A DNA stretch of 64,000 nucleotides. Source: Anthopleura xanthogrammica. Taxonomy: Eukaryota; Cnidaria; Anthozoa; Actiniaria; Actiniidae. Within the stretch, counting starts at the first letter, position 1. Each line of letters opens with the position of its first letter. The translations under genes were made by a program, and so were the position numbers. The stretch is from the NCBI GenBank assembly GCA_964019055.1, contig OZ025220.1, positions 9,911,598-9,975,597 on the forward strand. The letters run 5' to 3'. Below the pieces are notes generated by a model. The model did not search any database. It had not been told where the DNA came from and was given only the letters and a program-made list of their open reading frames with translations. Below, piece after piece: positions 10,760 through 21,849 of the stretch.

Positions 10760-12550
10760 AGCTGCTGACGTATTTCTGGAAATCTTTTTTTCTCCCATTC
10801 AAACCGGAAGTTGCTTTGTAGTATGACGTCATACTTTGATTTGCGGAGGAAATAAATTATGCGACTGAAAAATACTGGTTTGCGGTTGCTTTCTTTAGTG
10901 TAATGTAACCTCTTTTTTGGAAAATGCTTTTTTTTATTGCAAACGATATTTTTATACTCAATCCTTCTCTTACTATATATATCGTGAGGGACTGGGTAAG
11001 TATGATAATGACAGTCTTGAAATTCGACGCGTATTAGTAAAAATTCTGTGTCTGTATATATATGTATATATATATAAATTTTTTTTTTTGTTTCTTTCTT
11101 TTTCGTTTTTTTGGTTTCTATTTTGGTTTTTTTTGTAGGTTTTTCTCGTACATATTTTTCTTCCTCTTTTCTTAAAATTAAAAATTCCATTTCATTATAA
11201 AATGATGGAAATCAATTATTAACTAAATCCTTTTCACATACTCGGCGTCTTTTTAACACAATTTCAATCTGCTGGATTTAGCTTAATACTAAAAAACGAA
11301 TATTCAAATTATTTGATTATGTTACCGAATGTACTCGCTAAACTTCGCTATCTTTGAGCTAGATTTCCTTTGTCATTCTTATTGTTTTTTCCTTTAGTTT
11401 CTATGGTGATTATTCTACGTCAGTTTAAACTAGACATTTCTTTCGCTTCGGGGCTTCTATTTGTTTTACGTACGTCCTTAGAAAGAGAATCTAGACGCTG
11501 AAAATATCGAACACAACACAAGGAGACTTGTAGGGAATTTTAATATGTGGAAATGAAAATAAACCTTGAAATTTCAAGAGATAAAAATGAAGAATTTCCA
11601 GTGTTGATCACTTCGAAATTTTGGTAGAATTTTGACACGAAAGCCGACAAGCTTGGAACCCTCTTATTATACAGACATAAATATTGAATGATATAAGCGA
11701 GAATAATAAGCTAACAACTCTTGGATACCATTAGCAGAGCCAATAGTCAATAAGATACACTTTGCTTAAATAAGAAGTTTGTTTTCCGAGTCAGTTGTGG
11801 GCAACAGACAGAAGAGCTCTATTATTCGGCAATTTCTACTTAGTTTGCTTAAAATAATAGCGCAATTAGTCGTCCGTCTATACATTGTAAGGTACGACCT
11901 ATAAGCGATGTGAACACTTTAACTTTCGAGTAATTATGAGATTTTTGAAAGCAACCGCAAGACGAAAACAAAGCAACGACCCACAGCAGATAGAACAGTG
12001 ATCTTGGTTTAGCGGAGGAAATTTATCTTTCAAGGTAAGTCAAGATTTTTTGTTTATAGTTAGACAGTTTTGTCGTGAAAACTTGAGGAGTGAATTATTA
12101 TTTCTTATATCATATACACAATTGAACTTCTTCTCGATGTGTTGAAGGGGAAAACCTCTTGACTTTTTGAAAGAAAAGCTTTATTTCCCAAGGGGAAAGT
12201 AACGATACTGGTCGATACTTGTAGCGCTGTAGGACGAAAATTATCTTCGAATTTTAAACAAAAATATCTTATTTGCATCGATTATTTTTGGTTCATTTTT
12301 AGAATCCGTTTAATTAAAATCGTCCTCAGATGTGTAGAGAAAGCCTTTCTAAAAATTTTCTAATGAAAATAATATTTTTTACGAGATTAATTGTCAATAA
12401 GGTGCTTAAAATATGACCTGTTTATGATGATTATTCATTGACATACATGATAATGTTTCAAGTCGTGGTCGTTTACTAAATCGGAACCTACTTAACACGA
12501 CCACTCCTGATAGTACGACCAACTTATATGACACAACTAACCTTGGAATA
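10760..12550. other. AT-rich intergenic sequence
   Basis: No protein gene recognised. The donor-like AAG|GTAAGTC at about 12032 follows a short unique segment and could end a non-coding first exon of the small membrane-protein gene at 13958, whose coding exon has an acceptor (TTTCTAG) at about 13948. That linkage is speculative. Confidence 0.3.
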
Positions 12551-12579
12551 CGACCGACTTAAAACCAAGAACCTTCAGT

Positions 12580-12722
12580 AATGCGACCAACAAGGCCCGT
12601 TTTTTAGAGCGATTTTTAAAGCGATTTTAATTGCTATTTTTGTGGCGATTTTGTGGACAAATATCTTTTTAAAAGCATAAGAGATATTTTCAAAAATCGC
12701 CCGTGTAAACGGGCCTTAACAT
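12580..12722. mobile_element. Palindromic element (about 140 bp)
   Basis: AAGGCCCGTTTTTTAGAGCGATTTTT at the left pairs with AAAAATCGCCCGTGTAAACGGGCCTT at the right (first and last about 25 bases). Non-coding foldback. Confidence 0.7.
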
Positions 12723-13029
12723 TACAAGGTTTTAGTTGTTAGTAATGATCATTAGAGTGCAAACATTATATCTGTGAAACAACATTATTCAATTCAATCA
12801 TTTTATTTAACACTTATTTGTACTAAATAACACTAATGAAACAAAAGACATTGCGCTATTTTCTACTCGAGTGTCAAAATACATTTTGTACTGTTTCATA
12901 CATTACAGGGATGGAGGGGGGGGGGGGGTATTCAGTAATTCAAATCTTCGTCGGAATATTATAAATATTTACAATGCACTTAACAATGAAAGTATTTTAT
13001 ATAACACTCGTTGTTAATGTATTATGAGT

Positions 13030-13330
13030 CTAATTAACAATTAGTCCTCGAGTCCGAATGGTCTACGAGTCAATAGCCCATGAGGCCGAAGGCCGAATGG
13101 GCTATTGACTCGTAGGCCATGAGGGCGAGAGATCTAATTGTTTTAGTAAAAACCTACTAATCGGTCCAATAAAAGGATGCAAAAAGTTTTGGATTTGGCT
13201 TTAAATATATTGTTTTTGGTTTTCTAAACCGGCGCTTTTCGCTACTAGAGGTCTATCACTAATAGACCCCTAGTAGCTCAGCCAATCACAGGGCTCGATT
13301 GGTGATAGACCATTAGTAGGTTTTTTCTAA
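13030..13330. mobile_element. Two adjacent palindromic elements
   Basis: 13040-13140 is a palindrome centred on GAGGCCGAAGGCC, with arms containing GAATGGTCTACGAGTCAATA. 13230-13325 has arms with AGGTCTATCACTAATAG and GGTGATAGACCATTAG. Both are non-coding and resemble MITEs. Confidence 0.65.
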
Positions 13331-13552
13331 TATTCGAATATCCCTGAAAGATCTTGATTGCTTCAATATTTGGAATTTGCTTGCTCTAAAAATCAAAGTT
13401 CTACCCCCTTGTCAAATTTCTGGATCCGCCCCTGCATTAAGTGTGAGGTCTACCAACGAGGAACACGTATAAAGTGTAGTCACGTAATTGAAATCATCAA
13501 CATCAATAACTATCACCATCATAATTTTGAACGTCATCATCAGCAACAACAA

Positions 13553-13915
13553 TAGACCCCTTTTTACGCAACGTCAAAGCAGCTCAATTTGGAGGACAAA
13601 ACAAAATATTTTCAATCTCCTGAGAATAATCCTCTTCACAGTTCCCTGCGCCATCTTGAAAGGTAGCCATGCCTTTGCATCGAAGCGAGACGAATGGTGA
13701 ACTTGCAATGATAGAGACCATTTTTTAACACCTTGGACAATCATTCACATGTCTCTATCACTGATTGCAAGCTCACCGTTCGTCTTGCTTCGATGCAAAG
13801 AAACGGCCACCTTTCAAGATGGCGCAGAGAACTGCTAAGGGAATTATTGGAAACCTATTGTTTTGTCCTCCAAATTGAACTGCATTCTAACTGAACGTGC
13901 TGCAAGGGATCTATA
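13553..13915. mobile_element. Family B MITE interrupted by a second foldback element
   Basis: The outer ends match family B (TAGACCCCTTTTTACGC and TGCTGCAAGGGATCTA; arms CAGCTCAATTTGGAGGACAA). Inside, from about 13630 to 13850, lies another palindrome with arms CCTGCGCCATCTTGAAAGGT / ACCTTTCAAGATGGCGCAG and TTTGCATCGAAGC / GCTTCGATGCAAA. This nested arrangement orders the insertions: B first, the inner element later. Confidence 0.8.
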
Positions 13916-13957
13916 TCATCGTCAACTGAAATTTCTTTGTCTTTCTAGCATAGCAAG

Positions 13958-14966
13958 ATGATCCCCTTAAAGACAGTCAACAACAGCAATGAAACCACAA
14001 CGACCACGTGCAGGAACTGCATTGATATGGGTAAGAAAATGAGATAGAACCAGGGCTCTGATTGGACGATTTGAAAATATAAAGAGACATCTGATTGGTA
14101 GAACTATATTATCTAGATTATAAAATAGAACAAGTACTATCGATATTCTGTTTGAGTGATCACGTACAAAGCAATTCAAGACGAGGCTCCGGGGAAACAA
14201 TGGAGGAATCCTAATATATTCTTTTTCCCCCCGGAGCCTCGTCTTGAATTGCTTTGTACGTGATCACTCAACCAGAATATCGAAAGTGGGCTATTCAATA
14301 TCGTCTCATAATCACTGGTTTCTCGACTAATAACAGCAAACGAAACTCAAGTCAAATATTCAAGTCTAAATTTTTGTAATAATGCACCCTTCTCAAAATT
14401 ATCATGAATGCAAGGCTAACATGAAACACAAAAGAAATCACACTTGTTCTCGATGGAATTTGTGGTATTTCTTTCCATCTCCACTTGATCTGTGAAGAAA
14501 CGTTAACCAATCAGAATCGAGAAAATATGCAAAACAGAGGTGTCATCCTTAGTAGCCCGGCGACTCGCGAAACGGTTATTTCTTTATTTTTTTCCCCAAC
14601 TCAATAATAAATATCATAGTATATGTATACAAAATGTCAAAAACCTCTCCTGATAATCTAGATTTATTTCAGATATAAACTTTTATAATTCAATTTTCGG
14701 AGGCTTCATGACACCTCGGCTTTGCAAGTCACTATTTCAGATCAGCTGGCTTGCATTCAAGATCCTTTTGAGATGGGTCCATTGAAAATATTTTATTTTC
14801 AGATCTTCTAAGACAGAATTTCGCAGAGAACACCGCGGCGATGGTCATCGTGGGTTTGATAATCGTTGTATGGTTGATGGTGTTCCTTGCAGCTCTCAAG
14901 AACATGGATAAGATGAATGCAAAGAAAAACAAGGAAATTGAAAATCAGCCACCAGTCGAGTTATGA
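13958..14966 (+). CDS. Small single-pass membrane protein (LKNMDK motif), two coding exons
   Basis: Exons 13958-14030 and 14803-14966 join in phase (73 + 164 bp) into 78 residues plus stop. The N-terminus is Thr/Asn-rich with two N-glycosylation sequons (NNS, NET) and two cysteines (CRNC). One hydrophobic segment follows (MVIVGLIIVVWLMVFLAAL), then LKNMDKMNAKKNK. By the positive-inside rule the N-terminus is extracellular and the basic tail cytosolic. No signal peptide. I do not recognise the family; the size suggests an accessory subunit or a SMIM-type protein, but no function can be assigned. A reverse-strand paralogue with the same TM-LKNMDK core faces it at 15169-16151. Confidence 0.65.
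14124..14295. mobile_element. MITE-like element, family A, copy 2
   Basis: Palindrome of about 172 bp in the intron of the small membrane-protein gene; arms contain GAGGCTCCGGGGAAAC and ends read GATATTCTG / CAGAATATCGAAAGTGGGCT. Confidence 0.85.
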
Positions 14967-15168
14967 TCAAACAAAACTTCAGGAATTTTAGATATCCTTC
15001 TTCTAACTTACCATTCAAGGTATATTCATCTTTAAAGAAACGCTTCCATCTCTTCAACATTGCTCCCCGTCAACTGTACTCTCAAAAATTTTATTCCCGG
15101 AATTTTCGTGCGGAATGTGAGGTTTTTTCGCCACGTTTCATTCACTTAACCCATTTTCTCCGTGGTTT

Positions 15169-16151
15169 TCATATTTCACGTTTTTTATACAAGTCGTCTA
15201 TCATTTCTTCCAATTCTCCTCTTTTCCCTCTCATCTTTTTCATCTTTCTAAGTTTATCCATGTTTTTCAACACGATGAGGAAAACCATTATCCACGTTAC
15301 TATGACGACGCCAGTGATAATCATGATTTTGGCATTCTTGTCGAACGGACAGGAAATTATCTTGGTTGCTAGGGAAACGATAGAATTATCTGTTGCAATT
15401 CTTTGCAAAATAGCAGGAGGAACAGCATCACGTTCACTTCACCACCACTTTTCTCGGTGAGTGCCATCTTCATCATCATGTATATGAATGCGTATCATTA
15501 CCCTCGTTATCATCATGTATCATCATCATCATGTATCATCATCATCATGTATCATCATCATGTATCATCATCATGTATCATCATCATCATCATCATGTAT
15601 CATCATCATGTATCATCATCATGTATTATCATCATCATGTATCATCATCATCATGTATCATCATCATGTATCATCATCATGTATCATCATCATGTATCAT
15701 CATCATCATGTATCATCATCATCATATATCATCATCATTATCATCATGTATCACCATCATCATGTATCATCATCATCATGTATCATCATCATGTATCATC
15801 ATCATCATGTATCATCATCATTATCATCATGTATCACCATCATCATGTATCATCATCATCATGTATCATCATCATGTATCATCATCATCATGTATTACCA
15901 TCATGCTTCATTATCGCCATCCTGATCGCCATCAACAAAAGTAACCAAGAACCAAGAACAGATATGTTCTACCTTGTATCGAGTAGCGCTGGACATCTGT
16001 TCTCTACTTACGTTTCATATCTTCCATTGTTGTATTCATGTCTTTTGTCTGTATAGTTCTGTTTCCAGATATCGATATTACCATCTCGAAGTCAGGCGGC
16101 TCCATGGTCAAATATTCTTCAGGAACAACCAATGATTGACTGTCAAACACT
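15169..16151 (-). CDS. Paralogous small single-pass membrane protein (partial model)
   Basis: Two exons are supported. 16012-16151 encodes an extracellular-type segment with sequons (SGNRTIQ, DMNTTMED) and ends at a consensus GTAAGT donor in phase 1. 15169 to about 15387 begins after a CAACAG acceptor and encodes NAKIMIITGVVIVTWIMVFL-IVLKNMDKLRKMKK, then a basic/acidic tail and a stop. The TM-LKNMDK core and the phase-1 intron just before it match the + strand gene at 13958-14966, so the two are convergent paralogues. The first coding exon was not identified, and the exon 15169 acceptor is the best guess among a few AGs. Function unknown. Confidence 0.5.
15495..15915. repeat. ATC-rich compound satellite (TATCATCATCATG)
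   Basis: About 420 bp of 13-16-bp units made of CATCATCATGTAT, same family as the 5.2-kb array at 52.8 kb but much shorter. It sits in the intron of the reverse-strand small membrane protein. Confidence 0.95.
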
Positions 16152-16439
16152 CTGCAGGAATTGAAAGAAAAGAAGTAGAAAAATATTAATTCTAATCCTT
16201 GAATTTTTTTAGTGAATGGAAATTTCCTGTAAAACTTAACATTATTCATATCGTGCTGCCTTTCGTATTTACGATCATTAGGAGGGTTCAAAAACGATAC
16301 AAAAATACAACATCGCTCAAGAACCATATCAAATTGCTTGAAATGGAAGAAAAAAACCCACAAACAAAATTGTTGAGACATTACCATTGAATTCTGCGAT
16401 GAAAGTGGTTGCGTGTGGAGGGAACTATTCGCTTCCACT

Positions 16440-16795
16440 CATCTTCGATATACTGTGTATTCTTAACTATGAACTCAATCTCCATATCAAATATTTATAC
16501 AGTTTTATTACATGAATTTAACATTTTATCCAAGTGTACTTCAATTGATTAAAACTAATGTTCATGTCAGACACAGGTGATAAGAAACCTTCTATTGGTA
16601 AAGTAAAACTGTGGAAGTTTACTGATATTGTAAGCTTTTCCCTATCGCTTGTCGATCTAGTAATGTGTTATGAGTTTTTGGACGAAGAGAGAGAAACTGT
16701 TGTAACTCGTGTATTGGAATGATAAGAGTTTTGAATATATCAATTCTAGTCCATGGCAAGGATGGATCAAGGGAAGGGCGATGGGTACTAGCTAT
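16440..16795. other. Intergenic, no feature seen
   Basis: AT-rich unique sequence between the small membrane-protein gene and the long inverted repeat; possibly upstream exon or promoter of the reverse-strand gene. Confidence 0.35.
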
Positions 16796-18129
16796 TTTCT
16801 ACTGGTAGCGGATCAAGGCAAATTACGTCATTTTTAACCATTTTTCGGCAAAAATAATGGGCTATAGAATGTACAGTTTTGACGCTACGAAAATTGCTAC
16901 CTGCATACTGTAGAAACAAAAGTATATATGACATAAGCGCGCGCGATGTAATACAAGTGCATCCCACACGTGTTAACGGCAGAAAATGCTTAAAAATCTC
17001 TATTTCTAAAACCAGATTTGCTCTTTTGGCTTGCTAACACTTAATACTTTCGTAGGCAGTCTTTTTCATGTGGAAATTCTTTGCAAGAAGTGATTTATCG
17101 TACTTGTACGAAACTTTGGCAGGGTGGCCACGGTAAGGCGCGTCGCGCTGTAACGGCATATAACGATGAGCAACGTGGTTTGGGGAAGGCAAATGTTTGG
17201 AGATTCAAGGATTTTCTGCGCGAAATATTTATGTGTAAAGATTTAACATCTCTTTTCAAAAGAATAATGAGAAGTTGATGGTGTTACTGGTGCTGACAAA
17301 CATACTAGTGTATCTCACCACGTTTTACGATATATATCGCCGTATCTGTCACCTCATGATTATTTTTGTTTCAATCGCAATGGAAGAAGGTATTAAAAAC
17401 CTTGAAAAAATTGTATATAGAAAGATGCAAATTTATGTACACGTGCATTACACGCATGCGCAGTTTGGTATCCATGCAAGTAAAACATCCATCCCACAAG
17501 TATTAACGACACCTGTGAAATAGCCTTGTTTTCAGAAGCAATATTAGACATTCCCAATCCATTGCACAAGTCCTAACAGGACAGGGATTGTTGTACTGGT
17601 GGGAGGTTTGGTCCAAGAGAACTTTACTTGGATAAGGATCTCGTTACAGTGATTGAACCGCACCGGCCTTTCTCAGTGCAGATGCGAGTATTAAGTGTTT
17701 GTTGTCGGCTTTAGTCAATGAGAACCTTACTTGTTTAAGGATCCGTTACGTGTGATTGAACCGCTCAGACCTTTATCAGTGCAGATGCGAGCATTAAGTG
17801 TCCGGTGTCGGCTTTAGTCAAAGAGAACCTTTTTCTAGGTTAAAGTTACGTGTGATTGAACCGCACCGGTTTTTTCAAGGAAAAGTGTTCAGGGGAAGCT
17901 ATGACCAAATTTTTCGTAGTGCGCATGCGCAGTAGCAGCAATTTTGGAGTGCGCATGCTCAGTAGCAGCAATTTTGGAGTGCGCATGTCCAGCAGCTTCA
18001 ATTTAGGATCCCACATGCCCGATTGGGTCGAAGTTATAGAAGAAGATGCAAATTTCAAAAAACGAATCAAAGGTCCTCTTCCTAAAAAACAATCTAAGAT
18101 CAAAACTTAACTCTAACCCTAACAAAAAC

Positions 18130-18254
18130 TATTTTTGATTTTTGATTTTTGATTTTTGATTTTTGATTTTTGATTTTTGATTTTTGATTTTTGATTTTTG
18201 ATTTTTGATTTTTGATTTTTGATTTTTGATTTTTGATTTTTGATTTTTGATTTT
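18130..18254. repeat. (ATTTTTG)n heptamer repeat in inverted-repeat loop
   Basis: About 17 perfect copies of a 7-bp unit. Confidence 0.95.
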
Positions 18255-18354
18255 AAAAAACACATTTTTTTTTTTGATTTTTTCAAAGGGGGTACTTTTG
18301 ATCCGACCCTTAAGAATCTTATTAAGTTTCATAAAGATTCTAAGACACTTTATA

Positions 18355-18500
18355 TGTCTAGTGTCTAGTGTCTAGTGTCTAGTGTCTAGTGTCTAGTGTC
18401 TAGTGTCTAGTGTCTAGAGTCTAGTGTCTAGTGTCTAGAGTCTAGAGTCTAGAGTCTAGAGTCTAGAGTCTAGAGTCTAGAGTCTAGAGTCTAGTATCTA
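18355..18500. repeat. (GTCTAGT/GTCTAGA)n heptamer repeat in inverted-repeat loop
   Basis: About 20 copies of a 7-bp unit. The first half is mostly AGTGTCT and the second half AGAGTCT, an abrupt switch of variant inside one array. Confidence 0.95.
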
Positions 18501-19919
18501 AAGTGGGGGATCGCCCAACTTATATAAAATTTTCATCCACTTCTAGAACTTCCACACAATCGGGCATGTGGGATCCTAAATTGAAGCTGCTGGACATGCG
18601 CACTCCAACTTTGTTGCTACTGAGCATGCGCACTCTAAAACTGTTGCTACTGCGCATGCGCACTACGAAAATTTTGGTCATAGCTTCCCCTGAACACTTT
18701 TCCTTGAAAAAACCGGTGCGGTTCAATCACACGTAACTTTAACCTAGAAAAAGGTTCTCTTTGACTAAAGCCGACACCGGACACTTAATGCTCGCATCTG
18801 CACTGATAAAGGTCTGAGCGGTTCAATCACACGTAACGGATCCTTAAACAAGTAAGGTTCTCATTGACTAAAGCCGACAACAAACACTTAATTCTCACAT
18901 CTGCACTGATTGATGCCGGTGCGGTTCAATCACTGTAACGAGATCCTTATCCAAGTAAAGTTCTCTTGGACCAAACCTCCCACCAGTACCACAATCCCTG
19001 TCCTGTTAGGACTTGTGCAATGGATTGGGAATGTCGAATGTTGCTTCTGAAAACAAGGCTATTTCTTAGGAGCCATTAATACTTGTGGGATGGATGTTTT
19101 ACTTGCATGGATACCAAACTGCGCATGCGTGTAATGCACGTGTACATAAATTTGCATCTTTCTATATACAATTTTTTCAAGGTTTTTAATACCTTCTTCC
19201 ATTGCGATTGAAACAAAAATAATCATGAGGTGACAGATACGGCGATATATATCGTAAAACGTGGTGAGATACACTAGTATGTTTGTCAGCACCAGTAACA
19301 CCATCAACTTCTCATTATTCTTTTGAAAAGAGATGTTAAATCTTTACACATAAATATTTCGCGCAGAAAATCCTTGAATCTCCAAACATTTGCCTTCCCC
19401 AAACCACGTTGCTCATCGTTATATGCCGTTACAGCGCGACGCGCCTTACCGTGGCCACCCTGCCAAAGTTTCGTACAAGTACGATAAATCACTTCTTGCA
19501 AAGAATTTCCACATGAAAAAGACTGCCTACGAAAGTATTAAGTGTTAGCAAGCCAAAAGAGCAAAACTGGTTTTAGAAATAGAGATTTTTAAGCATTTTC
19601 TTCAAGTTCTTGCTCCGAAGTTCAAATATTTGCGGTAACAACAAAGCAAGTTCACATGCAAATTTACAGATTCTCGCTTTCTGATTGGCTAACTTGTAAA
19701 AAAGTTTGTTGGGTGGCTACGGTAAGGCGCGTCGCGCTGTAACACGTGTGGGATGCACTTGTATTACATCGCGCGCGCTTATGTCATATATACTTTTGTT
19801 TCTACAGTATGCAGTTAGCAATTTTCGTAGCGTCAAAACTGTACATTCTATAGTCCATTATTTTTGCCGAAAAATGGTTAAAAATGACGTAATTTGCCTT
19901 GATACGCTACTAGTAGAAA

Positions 19920-21849
19920 GAAGCCTTTAACTCGTGTGGGATGCATTTGTACTTGTGTACAATTGCATCCCACACGTTTTAAATGCTTGTGAGAATGTCT
20001 TATTTTAAGGGCAAAGTTAGAGTATTGCAATATGCCCGATTTTGGATCATTTTTTTATGAAGCTAAGGAATTAAGGAAAATAGGTCATTTTTGGTAAGTT
20101 TCAAAGCAAAACGAATGGACTTTAACCCATTTGTTTTGGTCGGGGTTGGACCAGGTTTATATCTTTTGTAAAGATGTGTATTATTTTTAGAGTATGCAAA
20201 ATTATTGGTCATTTTCATCGATTTTGTTAAGTAACGCATGTTTAATTTCATGGATTTCACACACTTTTTGTTTTGGTGTAAAATTCATGATTTTGACCAG
20301 GCGTTGCTCGACACGGGTGCTAATACGTATCATTATATTAACACATTATATATTTTTTAACTTAAAGTAGTTATTTTATTAAATATTCATTTGCAAAATT
20401 CCTTACAATTCGTGGAATTAAATTTAAAATATCTCTAAAAGATAATATTGATAAATTAGTAATGTTTAATGGATATGGAAAGTGAATTTTAACGAATAGC
20501 ACCTAATTAATATATTTTATGTGTACATCCATCTAAAACCATCCCGTACAAGGACATGATTTATACTGTTTTCTTATTAAATTCCAAAAAATTTATACTT
20601 TAAAATTACATTTTTTCTTCCAAAAGCAACATGGTGGCGATGACGTCATCTATGAAACGTTGCCTTGGTGACCAGATATCACGTGACTATTTCCCGCCAT
20701 CTTTGATGATAGTCGCGAATATTATAAGATGGCTGCCACAAGAAACCAACAATGAAAATCTCTATCCCGTAAAGGATGTAGATATTATTATTAATTATTA
20801 TTAATTATTATTATTATTAATTATTATTATCATTAATATCAAAAAATGAATTATTAAATTAAAACGACTAAGAGTACGAAATAATTTAAGTAGAAATGAC
20901 TGAATATTTAAAACTTCTAGAAACTGAATTTTTGTTTATGGACATTATGCTTTTAGAGGGGTAGGGTGGGGAGAATTCGTAATCAACACAGGAAGCCCAA
21001 ACTTGTTTTATTGAATTTTAAGAAATCTAAAAAGAAAAATACGAAAAAGCTAATATAAGCTGTTGTACAGCGATCATGTAACGTTTAAATTTACTTTATA
21101 TTTACAAAAATCATGTTTGGGCTCCCTGTGTACCGGCATCTTCAGACCCCCTGCGCACGCCCTTCTAAAAACATAATTACAACATATATTATTATTATTA
21201 TTAATAAATATATAATATCATCTAATCATTAATATTAATATCGAGCTGATAAATACCGCAGCTACCAGTTCAAATCTGAAATTGAAACAATTTAAATTAT
21301 TAATAAGATATTTAGTAATAATCTAATACTAGATTAATAAATAAGACTTAGGGGCAAGCCCTCTATGGATATCTGTAGCTTTGTAGCTGAATGCACTACC
21401 CTGTTAAAATATAGAGTTTGTATTCTATTCTAAAATAGTGGTCCAATATAGGGACCCTATTTTATTGATTTAGGTGGTGGGTACCGGTAAATACCCCCTC
21501 CTCCTCAGGGACGTGTTGCAATGCTCGATACTGGGTATCTGTAGAGCGCACTATTTCTATCCAACATACATGAAAACAGACAGTACATTCATTCCTGTAG
21601 TTTGACTTAGTTTTGGTGATATTTGATAACAAAACCCAGGATTTTACTTCCAGATCGAGGTTGTTGGCGATGGTTAGCCCCACCACCCCCTCTAAAAACC
21701 AAAGTTCGAAGAATGGTCCACCCAGCCTCCTCTCGTTCAACTGATCCCACAGAGACACCATGCAATAACATTACCTAGCCTTCCCTTTCTCCGTGCCCAC
21801 CCCAGTCTCTCTCGTTCATTTAATACCACAGGGATACCATGTAATAACT
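19920..21849. other. AT-rich intergenic region
   Basis: No gene recognised. 19935-19980 is a small palindrome built on CGTGTGGGATGCA, a motif also present in the adjacent inverted repeat. About 20985-21140 has inverted copies of CACAGGAAGCCCAAAC, also seen at 28456. The TTTATT at 21461-21466 could be the poly(A) signal of the reverse-strand CUB gene. Confidence 0.4.

Larger units (their letters stand above)
16796..19919. mobile_element. Long inverted repeat / foldback element
   Basis: Left arm 16796 to about 18060, right arm about 18527-19919, nearly identical in reverse complement. The outer ends read CTACTGGTAGCGGATCAAGG and the complement of CCTTGATACGCTACTAGTAG. Both arms carry the same short reading frames (65 and 82 codons), differing only at the last few residues, which shows high identity rather than coding function. 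The right arm has an extra segment of about 130 bp (19603-19735) containing a second copy of GGCTACGGTAAGGCGCGTCG. The loop holds two heptamer repeats. No transposase recognised; it resembles a foldback transposon or a large MITE. Confidence 0.85.

Noticed and set aside
17081..19501. Duplicate 65- and 82-codon frames in the long inverted repeat, as a possible gene pair
   Set aside because: No recognisable motif, they occur only because the arms are identical, and they lack splice or domain support.
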